From: Bryobacterales bacterium
GTDB lineage: Bacteria > Acidobacteriota > Terriglobia > Bryobacterales > Bryobacteraceae
Reading direction: 5' to 3'
NCBI GenBank assembly: GCA_020847045.1
Contig: JADLCT010000063.1
Span: 1 to 64,000, forward strand
DNA: 64,000 nucleotides
Shown: positions 1 to 9,198 of the stretch, in pieces
Layout of the letters: each line of letters opens with the position of its first letter
How positions within the stretch are numbered: position 1 is the first letter of the stretch
Notes under the pieces: model-generated
The model's input: the letters and a program-made list of their open reading frames with translations, nothing else
What the model was told of the DNA's origin: nothing
Database searches by the model: none
Made by a program: the position numbers and the translations under genes

Positions 1-2
1 AC

Positions 3-1052
3 GGCCACTACGTGAAGCTCTCCGGCTGGCTCACCTCCACCACCATCTCCAAAACGCTCGGCGTGGACATCTCCTGCAACGGCGTCAGCATGGACCAGGT
101 GGCCGCGCGCGCCGCCGGCAAATCCACCCCGTTCGCCTCTCTCGAACTCGCCGTGACGCCCGTCACCACGGGCGTGGATCGCAATGTCGGCTACACTCGC
201 ATCTACGGGTCGCACATCGCCTGGGCCGGACCAACGCAGCCTCTCGCCCGCGAAATCAATCCGCGCTCCGTCTTCGAGCGTCTCTTCCGCGCCACCTCCG
301 GCCAAAGCCTCGACACCGCCCGGCAGGACCGCCTCCTGCTCGACCGTGTGCTCGACGACGCCCGGCAACTCCGCTCCGAACTCGGCGTCTCCGACCAGCG
401 GCGCATGGATGAGTACCTCACCGTCGTCCGTTCGCTCGAAGCGCGCCTGGAGCGGGCCGCCGCGCCCGAACAGTCCCATTGGAAGCCCCGCGTGGCGATC
501 GAGGAAAGCGCCAAGCCCACCGGCATCCCCAAGGACTTCCCCGAACATGTGCGCCTCATGCTCGACATGATGGCCCTGGCCTTTCAAACCGACTCCACAC
601 GCATCTGCACCTTCATGTTCGGCAACGAAGTGACTAACCAGAGCTTCCGTTTCCTGGACGGCGTTGGCGGCGGACACCACGACTCCTCCCACCACCAGAA
701 CAACGAAGAGAAGCTCCGCGACTACTTCCGCATCTCCCAGTGGCACGTCCAGCAGTTCGTCTATCTTCTGGAGAAGCTGCAGGGCATGAAGGAAGGCGAT
801 TCGACAGTTCTCGACAATTCCATGCTCTTGTTCGGCGCCGGCATCCGCGACGGCAACAAGCACGATCCGCACAACCTGCCGCTCGTGCTCGCCGGCAAGG
901 CGGGTGGCCGCCTGCGCACCGACCAGCACCTGATGCACGCCCCGGACTCGCCTCTGGCCAACGTCTTCGTTTCGATGCTCGACGCTTTCGGCACGCCCGT
1001 GGAACGCTTCGCCGACTCCACGGGGCCAGTCGCCGGCTTACTGCACTCGTAA
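3..1052 (+). CDS. DUF1552 family protein, 5' truncated by window edge
   Basis: The frame is open from base 3 and a GTG at 12 is internal to it, so the true start lies outside the window. The visible 349 residues match the DUF1552 family, common in Acidobacteria and Planctomycetes and often encoded beside cytochrome-type DUF1592/DUF1588 proteins. Visible family features are an early SHIAW segment, a helical stretch around MDEYLTVVRSLEARLERA, and a C-terminal part with GGHHDSSHH, NSMLLFGAGIRDGNKHDPHNLPL and a DAFGTPVERFADSTG end. These resemble the sulfatase-like fold of the DUF1501/DUF1552 proteins. Its function is not established. Codons end mainly in C, as in the next genes. Confidence 0.85.
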   Translation, partial: GHYVKLSGWLTSTTISKTLGVDISCNGVSMDQVAARAAGKSTPFASLELAVTPVTTGVDRNVGYTRIYGSHIAWAGPTQPLAREINPRSVFERLFRATSGQSLDTARQDRLLLDRVLDDARQLRSELGVSDQRRMDEYLTVVRSLEARLERAAAPEQSHWKPRVAIEESAKPTGIPKDFPEHVRLMLDMMALAFQTDSTRICTFMFGNEVTNQSFRFLDGVGGGHHDSSHHQNNEEKLRDYFRISQWHVQQFVYLLEKLQGMKEGDSTVLDNSMLLFGAGIRDGNKHDPHNLPLVLAGKAGGRLRTDQHLMHAPDSPLANVFVSMLDAFGTPVERFADSTGPVAGLLHS

Positions 1053-1096
1053 CCCGGCCGCGCAACATCCATCGCGGCGGCTAGGAGGTGTCCTCC

Positions 1097-2920
1097 ATGG
1101 CAAGATTGATCGCGCTTTCCGCGTGCGCCATCATGGCATCCGCGGCGTGGGCCCAAACCATCACGACGTTCGCCGGCAACGGACAGGCTGGGTATGGCGG
1201 CGACGGAGGACCGGCGCAGGCGGCGATGATCAACCAGGTGGTCGGCCTCGCCACCGATGCGTCCGGCAACGTGTACCTGGCCGATGAAAAGAACAATCGC
1301 GTCCGCAAGGTGGATAAGAACGGCGTCATTACCACGCTGGCAGGAACGGGCGCGGCTGGCTTCAGTGGCGATGGCGGACCGGCTTCCCAAGCTCAGTTGA
1401 ATGCCCCCACCGGCGTCTGCACCGATCCGGCCGGCAACGTCTACATCAATGACGTTTCCAACTACCGCGTGCGCAAGGTCACCCCCGCAGGCGTGATCAC
1501 GACCGTCGCGGGCAACGGCCAGGGAAGCAGAGTGATCGGCACCACCTTCGGCACCCTGGGCGATGGCGGTCCAGCCACCTCCGCCAGCTTCTCGATCGTG
1601 ATCCGGTGCGCGGCTGACGGCGCCGGCAATCTCTATGTCGCCGACCAGGGAGCGCACTGTGTGCGAAAGATCAACTCGGGGGGCATCATCTCCACCTACG
1701 CCGGACGCTGCGTGGCGGCGGCGGCCACCAATGGGTTCGCAGGCGACGGCGGACCCGCCACCTCCGCCGTGTTGAACAACCCCACGGCGCTCGCCCTGGA
1801 TCCGCAAGGAGGCTTGTATATCTCCGACCAGTTCAATCACCGTGTCCGGCGCGTGGATTCGAACCTCACCATCCAGACCATCGCGGGCAACGGTTCGCAG
1901 GGCTTCTCAGGCGACGGCTCACTGGCAACTGCCGCCACATTCCCCTATCCGGGGTCGATGGCCGTGGATCCATCCGGCAATCTGTTCGTCGTCGACAACG
2001 TGAACAACCGCATCCGCGCCGTCGTGGGCGGCATCATCAGGACGATAGCGGGAACCGGCGCCGCGGCCTATGGGGGCGACAATGGGCCTCCGCTGCAGGC
2101 GTCGCTGAATGCCCCGTTCGCGCTCGCGCTGGACTCCTCGGGAAACCTGTACGCCGGTGACACGAACAACCACCGCGTGCGCAAGATCGCCAACTCCGCC
2201 GCGGGTCTCTGGCCCGCCATCAGCAGCGCCGGCGTGACGAATGGCGCGAGCTTTCAAACCGGCCTGACGCCTGGTGGCATCGTAACCATCTTTGGGGCGA
2301 ACCTGGGCGCCGCGCCGGGTGAGATCCTGGCCGCCAGCGGCGGCACTTGGCCCGAGAGCCTGCGCGGCGTGACAGTCAGCATCGACGGAACGGCCGTGCC
2401 TGTCTATCGCTTCTTGAGTCTCAATGGACAGGAGCAACTGAGCATTCAAGCACCGTTCTCACTCAGCGGGAAAACCTCCGCCAGCGTCGTCGTCACCACC
2501 CCTGCGGGAAGTTCCCAGGCGGTCAGCGTGCCGGTACTGGAGGCGCAACCGGGAATTTTCCTGCTGGACGCCAACAGTGATGGCGCCGTGCACGCTAACG
2601 GTACGATCGTCACGCCCGGCAATCCGGCGGCCCGTGGCGAAACCGTCGTGCTCTACCTGACGGGACTCGGGCCGGTGAGCAACCCGCCCGCGCCGGGCCA
2701 GCCCGCCTCCCTCACCACGCTCTCCCACGCGCTCGCCGCTCCACAGGTGACCATCGGCGGCATCTCCGCCGCGCCGGCCTTCGCGGGCTTGACACCCAGC
2801 TACATCGGCCTGTATCAGATCAATGTGGTGATTCCCGCGGGCGTCGCGGCGGGGACCCTCGACGTGACGGTTCAGTCCAGCGGAGTAACCGGCAACACGG
2901 CGAAACTTCCCGTCCGCTGA
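1097..2920 (+). CDS. Secreted NHL-repeat beta-propeller protein with TIGR03437 C-terminus
   Basis: This 607-residue protein starts at ATG 1097, preceded by AGGAGGTG at 1083-1090; an in-frame GTG at 1088 lies inside that ribosome binding site and is unlikely to be used. It has a signal peptide (MARLIALSACAIMASAAWA). Then come about six NHL-type repeats of roughly 55 residues, each with the pattern ITTxAGNGxxGFSGDGGPA...LNAPxGxxxDxxGNxYxxDxxNxRVRK. These should form an extracytoplasmic six-bladed beta-propeller. The last ~200 residues (from PAISSAGVTNGASF to the end) are the Solibacter-type TIGR03437 domain, with the markers GGIVTIFGANLG, ETVVLYLTGLGPV and YIGLYQINVVIPAG. Propellers of this kind usually bind ligands or proteins; the partner is unknown. 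Confidence 0.9.
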   Translation: MARLIALSACAIMASAAWAQTITTFAGNGQAGYGGDGGPAQAAMINQVVGLATDASGNVYLADEKNNRVRKVDKNGVITTLAGTGAAGFSGDGGPASQAQLNAPTGVCTDPAGNVYINDVSNYRVRKVTPAGVITTVAGNGQGSRVIGTTFGTLGDGGPATSASFSIVIRCAADGAGNLYVADQGAHCVRKINSGGIISTYAGRCVAAAATNGFAGDGGPATSAVLNNPTALALDPQGGLYISDQFNHRVRRVDSNLTIQTIAGNGSQGFSGDGSLATAATFPYPGSMAVDPSGNLFVVDNVNNRIRAVVGGIIRTIAGTGAAAYGGDNGPPLQASLNAPFALALDSSGNLYAGDTNNHRVRKIANSAAGLWPAISSAGVTNGASFQTGLTPGGIVTIFGANLGAAPGEILAASGGTWPESLRGVTVSIDGTAVPVYRFLSLNGQEQLSIQAPFSLSGKTSASVVVTTPAGSSQAVSVPVLEAQPGIFLLDANSDGAVHANGTIVTPGNPAARGETVVLYLTGLGPVSNPPAPGQPASLTTLSHALAAPQVTIGGISAAPAFAGLTPSYIGLYQINVVIPAGVAAGTLDVTVQSSGVTGNTAKLPVR

Positions 2921-3042
2921 CCGGGGTTCACGCCCGCTTCATAACTTTTTTGACGCTTTCGCGCCGCGCTTCGCGCAGTATCTACCAGTGGGACGCCGCG
3001 CGTCCGCGCTACGCGCGTGCAGTAGAATCGGAGAACCAGCGT

Positions 3043-4011
3043 ATGAGCTTTCCTGCCGCCCGACTCGGAGACAGTACCGTGCATGGCGGCACCATCGTGC
3101 AAGGCGCGCCCACCGTGCTCATTGGCAACAAGCCTGCCGCGCGCGTCATGGACAACCACGTCTGTCCGATCACCGATGGACCAAAGCCACACGTCGGCGG
3201 CCCGATCATTACGGGCGCCTGGACCACCCTGGTTTGCAACATGCCCCAGTCGCGCGTCACCGACATCGCGCTCTGCACTGGTCCTCCGGACATGATCGCG
3301 ACCGGGGAAAACACCGTCCTGGTAGGCATGATGGGCGGCATGGGCGGACTGGGAGCCCTGGCCGGCGCGGCCATGGCCGCCCTTGGCAGCGTCCTGAAGG
3401 GTGGCTATCCGAAAGCCGTCCAAATGCCCGACGGCTCCGTCGTCACCGAGTACAGCAAGAACATCACCATCGAGGGCACGCCCGAGTACCAGGCCAAGGT
3501 GGTTCGCGACCTCGACAAGATCAAGGAGACGGAGAGCGGCAAGAAGCTGCTGCAATCCCTCGAAGCGAGCGGCAAGAAGACGCGCATCCACATGACGGAC
3601 CCCGGCGACGGCAACGCCGCCTGGACCGACCCGCCTCCCACCACGGCGGCCGCGCCCGGTTATCTGAAGCCCGACGGCTCCAAAGGCGATGCCGCCAACA
3701 CCGAGGTCTGGTACAACCCCGACAAAACCAGCCTGAGCGGACCGCCCGGCTCGCCGTACAACGATGCCGATTGGGCCAAAGAGGGCAACCGCCCGCCCGA
3801 GGTCGGCCTCTATCACGAACTCGTCCACTGCGACGACATGCAGCAGGGCAAGCTCGACAACAGCAACGGCGACAACCTCGGGCCCAAGGCAGGCACACCG
3901 ATCCCAAAATCCGAGTTGCGGGCCGCCGGTCTTCCGCCGTATGAGAACGAAGAGCTTTCGGAGAACCAGTACCGCAAGGAAAAGGGCCTGCCGGAACGGA
4001 CTTTCTATTGA
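3043..4011 (+). CDS. PAAR-domain effector with C-terminal M91-type zinc metallopeptidase
   Basis: The start is ATG 3043; the longer upstream frame adds only Arg-rich sequence. Of 322 residues, about 1-95 are a PAAR domain (AARLGDSTVHGG, GAPTVLIGNKPAARV, GENTVLVG), the tip protein that caps the VgrG spike of type VI secretion systems. Residues ~96-120 are a Gly/Ala/Met-rich hydrophobic linker. The C-terminal third carries HELVH at 258-262 (zinc ligands H258 and H262, catalytic E259). It ends in SENQYRKEKGLPERTFY, the ending I associate with Peptidase_M91 domains; M91 includes the type III effector NleD, which cleaves host kinases. I infer a secreted toxin fused to its delivery tip. The downstream gene overlaps it by 4 bases and an FHA/DcrB-like gene follows. 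No VgrG, Hcp or sheath genes are in the window. Confidence 0.85.
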   Translation: MSFPAARLGDSTVHGGTIVQGAPTVLIGNKPAARVMDNHVCPITDGPKPHVGGPIITGAWTTLVCNMPQSRVTDIALCTGPPDMIATGENTVLVGMMGGMGGLGALAGAAMAALGSVLKGGYPKAVQMPDGSVVTEYSKNITIEGTPEYQAKVVRDLDKIKETESGKKLLQSLEASGKKTRIHMTDPGDGNAAWTDPPPTTAAAPGYLKPDGSKGDAANTEVWYNPDKTSLSGPPGSPYNDADWAKEGNRPPEVGLYHELVHCDDMQQGKLDNSNGDNLGPKAGTPIPKSELRAAGLPPYENEELSENQYRKEKGLPERTFY

Positions 4012-4649
4012 GAATCCCGTGGTTCTGTGTCGTGCCGTGTCTGCTGGCGGCCCATTGCGCGCCGGCGCAGCGAATCACGCCGAAGGAGAATAAGCCGATG
4101 ACCGGCGAAGTAGCCATGCACGCGAAGATCGAAGCGGGACCCGGCGGCGTCACCATCACCTACTCGCTTACGAACACCAGCGCCGCTCCCATCCTCGTCT
4201 TCGACCGCATGTGGGACAGCCAGACGCAAGCGCTCGATCCGAACTGGGCCTACGTCGAAATCCGCTCCGGCCGCGCCCTGGTGAAACGCATGATGGAGAA
4301 CCCGCCGCAGGGCCTGCACGTCTCGGAGCCCAGGGTGCCCTATGGGCGGGAAGTGGCCCCCGGCGCAAAGGCGGACGGCGTCATTACGCTGCCCGCGCCG
4401 CTCACGGAACGCGGCGCCTACGACAACTTCACGCACCGCTCGAAACAGTTCGCCCCAACGCGCGTCACCGCCGTCGGCTTCGCGCTCGGCTATGCCGTCA
4501 AGCCCGCCAGTCTTCCGCCCGCCTTCAAGCCGGTCGAGATGAACGGGGAAAAGCTGCTCCTGCTGGACCGCCCTCTGGTTGCCTCGCTCCAGCGCACGGC
4601 CGCCAGCGAACCCGTCGCGGCCAGCCTCGACGCCCAGGTGAAGCAGTAA
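4008..4649 (+). CDS. Predicted secreted protein, possible immunity protein of the upstream effector
   Basis: This 213-residue frame begins at TTG 4008 and overlaps the effector stop codon (TTGA), so the two are translationally coupled. The N-terminus (MRIPWFCVVPCLLAAHCAPAQ) looks like a signal peptide. The rest is a beta-rich domain (GGVTITYSLTNTSAAPILVFDRMWD...) of a type seen in periplasmic 'intracellular proteinase inhibitor' or DUF-like proteins; I cannot assign a family. A small secreted protein overlapping a toxin gene is the usual place for an immunity protein, but that function is inference from position only. An accessory role in effector folding or export is an alternative. Confidence 0.75.
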   Translation: MRIPWFCVVPCLLAAHCAPAQRITPKENKPMTGEVAMHAKIEAGPGGVTITYSLTNTSAAPILVFDRMWDSQTQALDPNWAYVEIRSGRALVKRMMENPPQGLHVSEPRVPYGREVAPGAKADGVITLPAPLTERGAYDNFTHRSKQFAPTRVTAVGFALGYAVKPASLPPAFKPVEMNGEKLLLLDRPLVASLQRTAASEPVAASLDAQVKQ

Positions 4650-4660
4650 GGCCCGCCGCC

Positions 4661-5386
4661 ATGGCTCTGCAACTCGAACTCATCACCGGAAACCCCGCCA
4701 AACGCAAGCTCGCACCCGGCGCGACGCTGCTGGTGGGCCGGACGGATAAGGCGCAGTTCCAGGTACCGGACGACCCCACGCTCTCCGGTGCGCATTTTGA
4801 GCTCAAGGAGGAGGGCGGCACACTCACTGTGCGCGACGCCGGCTCGCGCGCCGGGACGTTCCTGCAGGGCGCGCGGGTCACCGAACCCGTCGAGGCGCGG
4901 GTGGGCGACCGCATTCAGGCCGGACAGTCCATCTTCCTCATTACCAGCATCCCCTCCTTCGGCAGTTGGACGCTGGAGGCCGAGCCACAGGGCTGGAAGG
5001 AGCTTCCCGGGGAGGGCTACCGCGAACCCGTCGAGGAGGGCCCGTGCAGCAACCTCCTGTTCACCGAGGAGCCGCAGGACTCCGATCAGACGCTCGCGGA
5101 CTACGTCGCCGCCCAGAAGCTCATCCTGCGCGAACTGCGTCCCGAATGGCAGCCAGGCGAGCCTCGCCCGCTTCCCTACGCCGGCGCCGAGGAGGCCATC
5201 GCGCTCGATATCCGCGTTCCGGCCGAAGACGCCTCGGCCGGTGAGGTTCGCCAGCTTTACGTCCGCCGCGCCAAGCGCTTCGGCACGGCCACGCTCACGG
5301 CCGCCGATGGCAAGCTGCCCGAGGCGCGCAAGGCGTTTGAGCAGGCGCTGCGCGGCGCGAAGTTCGAGCCGCCACCAGCCGCGTGA
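4661..5386 (+). CDS. FHA domain protein fused to a DcrB/DUF1795-like domain
   Basis: This 241-residue cytosolic protein starts at ATG 4661, 11 bases after the preceding stop. Residues 1-100 are an FHA phosphothreonine-binding domain: VGR at 25-27, SGAHFEL at 42-48 (S42, H45) and GSRAGTFLQG, where the usual NGT is AGT. Residues ~100-241 begin with a conserved-looking W (GWKELPGEGYREP), then LADYVAAQKLILRELRPEWQPGEPRPLPYAG and a beta-rich end. This resembles the DcrB/DUF1795 fold used by the Eag chaperones that load PAAR effectors on type VI spikes. I infer an effector-loading adaptor whose FHA part could sense kinase signalling (type VI systems are often FHA/PpkA controlled). The FHA call is strong; the DcrB call is moderate. 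Confidence 0.8.
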   Translation: MALQLELITGNPAKRKLAPGATLLVGRTDKAQFQVPDDPTLSGAHFELKEEGGTLTVRDAGSRAGTFLQGARVTEPVEARVGDRIQAGQSIFLITSIPSFGSWTLEAEPQGWKELPGEGYREPVEEGPCSNLLFTEEPQDSDQTLADYVAAQKLILRELRPEWQPGEPRPLPYAGAEEAIALDIRVPAEDASAGEVRQLYVRRAKRFGTATLTAADGKLPEARKAFEQALRGAKFEPPPAA

Positions 5387-5435
5387 GGCCCGCCCCCGTG
5401 ATGCCTCCGCTCGCGGTATCGTGTTAAGTCCAGCC

Positions 5436-6740
5436 ATGACCCGACTTCTCTTTCTCGCCCTGCTCGCTCTTGTCTCCTTCGCCCAGGAGCGCACCGGAAC
5501 GCTGCAGCTCCGCGTCGCCACCGGCCACGCCGACTGGCTCTACGCGCCCGGCCAGCCCGTCCGCTTCCACATCACGGCCACGCAGGACGGCCACCCCGTC
5601 GCGGGTCTCCAGGTTACTTACCGCGTGGGGCCCGAGATGCTTCCACCCGAAATCGAGCGCACCGTCACGCTGCCCGCCGAAGGTCTCACCGTTGACGGCG
5701 GCAGCATGAGCGCCCCCGGCTTCCTGCGCTGCATCGCCACCGTCGAGCGCAACGGCCGCACCTACCGCGGCCTCGCCACCGCCGCCTTCCAGCCGGAGCG
5801 GATTCAGCCCACGCAGAAGGACCCGCCGGACTTCGCCGCCTTTTGGGATGCCGCCAAGGCGGATCTGGCCAAGCTGCCCATCGACGCCCGCCTCACGCCT
5901 CTGCCCGAATATGGCAACGCCGCCGCCGACTGCTTTCATGTGAACCTGCAAAACGTGGGCCTGGGCGTCACCCCCTCACGCTTTTATGGCGTGCTCTGCC
6001 AGCCCAAGGCTCCCGGCAAGTATCCGGCGCTGCTCAGCGTCCCCGGCGCCGGCGTCCGCCCCTACCGCGGCATGCCCGATATCGCCGCTCGTGGCGTGAT
6101 CACCTTTCAGGTGGGCATACACGGCATCCCCGTCACCATGGACCCGGCCGTCTACACCTCGCTCAGCAACGGCGCGCTGGCTGGCTATCCCACCTTCGGA
6201 CTCGACAGCCGCGACCGCTACTACTACCGCCGCGTCTATCTCGGCTGCGTCCGCGCCAATGACTTCCTCACCTCCCTGCCCAACTGGGACGGCGCCAACC
6301 TCGCCGTCACCGGCGGCAGCCAGGGCGGCGCGCTCTCCATCGTCACCGCGGCGCTGGACCCGCGCGTCCGCGGAGTCGCGGCCTATTATCCCGCCCTCTC
6401 CGACGTCACCGGCTATCTGCATAACCGCGCCGGCGGCTGGCCCCACATGTTCCGCTTCGCCGATGGGCCGCGCTCACACCGGACGCCCGATAAGATCACC
6501 GCCTCGGCCTACTATGACGTTGTCAATTTCGCGCGCCGCGTGAAGGTGCCCGGCCTGTATAGCTGGGGCTTCAACGACGAAACCTGCCCCCCCACCTCCA
6601 TGTACTCGGCCTACAATGTCATCCCCGGCCAGAAGAAGCTGCTGCTCGCCGTCGAGACCGGACACAACAATATTCCCGAGCAGGTGGCCGAAGCCGACCG
6701 TTGGCTGCTCGACTTTCTGCGCGCCGCGCCCAGGAACTAA
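5436..6740 (+). CDS. Secreted acetyl xylan esterase-like hydrolase (CE7/AXE1 family)
   Basis: The 434-residue protein starts at ATG 5436 and has a short signal peptide ([17 protein letters not shown]). A ~110-residue beta-sandwich precedes an alpha/beta hydrolase domain that begins near [18 protein letters not shown], the usual opening of AXE1 enzymes. The catalytic triad can be placed as S295 (GGSQGG), D381 (NDETCPP) and H410 (GHNN), all in family order. Known members deacetylate xylo-oligosaccharides and cephalosporin C. An extracytoplasmic role in plant polysaccharide use fits, but the substrate is inferred. The gene is convergent with the SMR exporter and their ends overlap by 4 bases. 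Confidence 0.85.
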   Translation: MTRLLFLALLALVSFAQERTGTLQLRVATGHADWLYAPGQPVRFHITATQDGHPVAGLQVTYRVGPEMLPPEIERTVTLPAEGLTVDGGSMSAPGFLRCIATVERNGRTYRGLATAAFQPERIQPTQKDPPDFAAFWDAAKADLAKLPIDARLTPLPEYGNAAADCFHVNLQNVGLGVTPSRFYGVLCQPKAPGKYPALLSVPGAGVRPYRGMPDIAARGVITFQVGIHGIPVTMDPAVYTSLSNGALAGYPTFGLDSRDRYYYRRVYLGCVRANDFLTSLPNWDGANLAVTGGSQGGALSIVTAALDPRVRGVAAYYPALSDVTGYLHNRAGGWPHMFRFADGPRSHRTPDKITASAYYDVVNFARRVKVPGLYSWGFNDETCPPTSMYSAYNVIPGQKKLLLAVETGHNNIPEQVAEADRWLLDFLRAAPRN

Positions 6741-7069
6741 TGGCCCGTGCTTTTGGAAAAGAGCTGAATCACGACGACGCCCGCCACGATGAGCGACATC
6801 CCGGCGATGCCCGCCGCGTCCACGCGCTGCCCGAACAGCAGCCAGCCAATCGTGGCGATCAGAACGATTCCCAGTCCGGACCAGATTGCATAGGCCAGAC
6901 CCATCGGAATCGTCCGCAGCGTCATGGACAGGCAGTAAAAGGCGATCCCATAGCCGGCCACCACCACGAGGCTCGGCCAGAGCCTGGAAAAACCCTCGCT
7001 GGCCTTCAGCGCCGACGTCGCCACCACCTCGGCGCCAATCGCCGCCACCAGGTAAACCCAGTTCCCCAT
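6737..7069 (-). CDS. Small multidrug resistance (SMR) family exporter, EmrE-like
   Basis: This is 110 residues, the normal SMR length, with four hydrophobic helices and the essential E14 in helix 1 ([14 protein letters not shown]). [23 protein letters not shown] in helix 3 resembles EmrE/QacE more than SugE/Gdx, suggesting proton-coupled export of quaternary cations. It lies 6 bases after the stop of the 132-residue protein upstream and is probably co-transcribed with it. Its end overlaps the convergent esterase. No guanidine riboswitch is visible upstream, which also argues against the Gdx subtype. Confidence 0.9.
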   Translation of the reverse strand: MGNWVYLVAAIGAEVVATSALKASEGFSRLWPSLVVVAGYGIAFYCLSMTLRTIPMGLAYAIWSGLGIVLIATIGWLLFGQRVDAAGIAGMSLIVAGVVVIQLFSKSTGH

Positions 7070-7075
7070 GCCCGC

Positions 7076-7474
7076 CTACCTCTCCAGCCACGCCCGCGCG
7101 AACGCCTCGGCGGACCCGTTCAAATCCAGCGCTTCGCTTCCGGTTTCCTCTCCGTTCACGAAGTACACGGCCGCGATCCCTTCCGGCGACGGCCTCAGCT
7201 CCACGCGCTTCTCACGCGCCTCCAGCACCAGCGACGACTCCCTCCAGTGCGTGCGCACCATCGTCCGCAAGCCATGCCCAACCACGCGCACGGCCCGCAG
7301 CAGCTCATCCGTGAACGGGCTAGACTTCAGCGCCGCCGCATGAGGAGCCGTCTGCCGGGCCGCGTCCTTCTCCGCGAGCCGCCGCGCATGCTCCCGCGCC
7401 ACGGCCTCCGGATCGCGCGCCTCGGCGCGCTCCATCGCGTTCAGGTTGTTTTCCAGGTTGTCCAGAAACGACAC
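7076..7474 (-). CDS. Hypothetical protein, cytosolic, 132 residues
   Basis: I do not recognise this family. It starts at GTG 7474 (VSFLDNLENNLNAMERAEARDPEA). The N-terminal half is helical and charged. The C-terminal half looks like a small beta-sheet domain (LRTMVRTHWRESSLVLEAREKRVELRPSPEGIAAVYFVNGEE). No signal peptide or membrane segment is present. A candidate -10 TATCCT (7481-7486, minus strand) ends 6 bases before the GTG, so the mRNA may be leaderless. The SMR exporter follows 6 bases downstream. The gene shares a 26-base divergent promoter region with the amidohydrolase. Confidence 0.75.
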   Translation of the reverse strand: MSFLDNLENNLNAMERAEARDPEAVAREHARRLAEKDAARQTAPHAAALKSSPFTDELLRAVRVVGHGLRTMVRTHWRESSLVLEAREKRVELRPSPEGIAAVYFVNGEETGSEALDLNGSAEAFARAWLER

Positions 7475-7500
7475 TATTACAGGATAATGGTTCCCTCACC

Positions 7501-9198
7501 ATGCGACTTCTTGCCGTAACCTTCGCGCTCTGCTCCACGCTGTCCGCCGCCGACCTCATCCTCTATAACGGCCGCATCGTCACCGCCGACTCGCGCTTCA
7601 GCATCCTCCAGGCCATCTCCATCAGCAACGGCAAGGTGCTCCGCGTGGGCGTCAACGAAGCGGTTCTCCGCGACCGCAAACCCAACACGCAGGTGATCGA
7701 CCTCAAGGGCAAGATGGTCGTTCCCGGCCTCATCGACGCCCATGTCCACGCCCTCGGCGCCGGACTGTCCGAATTCAAGCGCAAGCTGCCGCCGCTCAAT
7801 TCCATCGCCGAAATTCAGGCGTTCATCCGGGAGCGCGCCCGCACCACGCCTGCCGGCGAATGGATCGTCGTCCCGCGCACCCTGCCGCCCCGGCTCAAGG
7901 AGCAGCGCTTTCCCACCAAGGCCGACCTCGATGCCGTCACCACGCACCCGGTCGCCTTCGACGGCAGTTATGTGTGGGGCGCCAACTCCATGGCCCTCCG
8001 CATCAGCGGCATCACCCGCAACACGCCCAACCCGCCGGGCGGGGAGATCGTGAAGGGGCCCGACGGCGAACCGAACGGGATCCTGCGCAACGCGAGCCGC
8101 CTGCTGAAGGGGGTTCCGCGCGAACTCGGCTACTCGAACGCCGACAAGGCGGAAGCGCTGGAAACCATGCTCAAGCTGTACGCCGCCGCCGGGCTCACCG
8201 GCATCGGCGACCGCGCCGTCACCGGGGAGGATGTCGCCGTCTACCGCGGACTCAAGGCCGCGGGCAAGCTTCCCGTCCGCGTGGTCATGACCTGGCGCAT
8301 CGAGGCCTCGCGCGACACCGATGCCGTCGTGAAAGAGATTCGTGACCGTCCCTGGACCACCAACCAGGGCGACGACTGGCTGAAGTTCGGCTCCTTCAAA
8401 GTCACCCTCGATGGCGGCCAAAGCGTCGGCACCGCCTATCAGCGCATGCCGTATGGCGCTTATGGCCGCCACCTGTACGGACAAACCAACCCGGACGCGC
8501 GCGGCACGCTCTTCGTTGAGCCCAGGAAGCTCACGGCCATTTTCACGGCCGCCCGCGCCAAGGGCTGGCAGCTCACCTCACATGCCCAGGGCGGTGGCGC
8601 CATCGACGTTCTGCTGGACGTATTCGAGGCGCTCGACAAAGTTGCTCCCATCCGCAGCACCCGCTCCCACGTCATGCACGGCAGTTTCATGAGCGCCGAA
8701 GCGCTGGCCCGCATGAAACGCATGGGCGTCCTGGCCGACGTGCAGCCGGGCTGGCTCTATCTGGACGTACCGGCGCTTGAAAAGGTGTTCGGCTATCAGT
8801 CGATGCGCTACTTCTTCCCGCTCCACTCCTACTTCGACGCGGGCATCATCGCCGCCGGCGGCAGCGATCACATGATCGGCCACGACAAGGACAAGGCCGT
8901 CAACCCCTTCAATCCTTTTCTGAACATCTGGATGGCCATCACGCGCCGCACCACCGAAGGCAAGGTGATCTACCCCGAGGAGAAGGTTTCCCGCGTCGAG
9001 GCGCTCCGCCTGTTCACCAACGGCCCGGCCTACCTGCAGTTCAACGAGAGGAAAACCGGCTCGCTCGAAGCCGGCAAATACGCCGACCTCGTCGTGCTCG
9101 ACCGCGACTACCTCACCTGCCCGGAGGACCAGATCCGCGAAATCAAGCCGCTGGCCACCATGGTGGAAGGCAAGCTGCGCTACGGCTCCTTCGAGTAG
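7501..9198 (+). CDS. Secreted amidohydrolase, YtcJ-like (amidohydrolase 3 family)
   Basis: The protein has 565 residues with an N-terminal signal peptide (MRLLAVTFALCSTLSAADLI). The metal-dependent hydrolase fold opens with LILYNGRIVTAD and GKMVVPGLIDAHVHALGAG, whose HxH motif supplies metal ligands. Later markers are SHAQGGGAIDVLLD, SHVMHGSFMS, GGSDHMIG (metal-binding D near the end) and the terminal TGSLEAGKYADLVVLDRDYL. YtcJ-type enzymes are mostly uncharacterised amidases or imidases; the substrate here is unknown. The start is ATG 7501 with a possible -10 GATAAT at 7483-7488. Its end overlaps the convergent kinase gene by 19 bases. Confidence 0.88.
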   Translation: MRLLAVTFALCSTLSAADLILYNGRIVTADSRFSILQAISISNGKVLRVGVNEAVLRDRKPNTQVIDLKGKMVVPGLIDAHVHALGAGLSEFKRKLPPLNSIAEIQAFIRERARTTPAGEWIVVPRTLPPRLKEQRFPTKADLDAVTTHPVAFDGSYVWGANSMALRISGITRNTPNPPGGEIVKGPDGEPNGILRNASRLLKGVPRELGYSNADKAEALETMLKLYAAAGLTGIGDRAVTGEDVAVYRGLKAAGKLPVRVVMTWRIEASRDTDAVVKEIRDRPWTTNQGDDWLKFGSFKVTLDGGQSVGTAYQRMPYGAYGRHLYGQTNPDARGTLFVEPRKLTAIFTAARAKGWQLTSHAQGGGAIDVLLDVFEALDKVAPIRSTRSHVMHGSFMSAEALARMKRMGVLADVQPGWLYLDVPALEKVFGYQSMRYFFPLHSYFDAGIIAAGGSDHMIGHDKDKAVNPFNPFLNIWMAITRRTTEGKVIYPEEKVSRVEALRLFTNGPAYLQFNERKTGSLEAGKYADLVVLDRDYLTCPEDQIREIKPLATMVEGKLRYGSFE

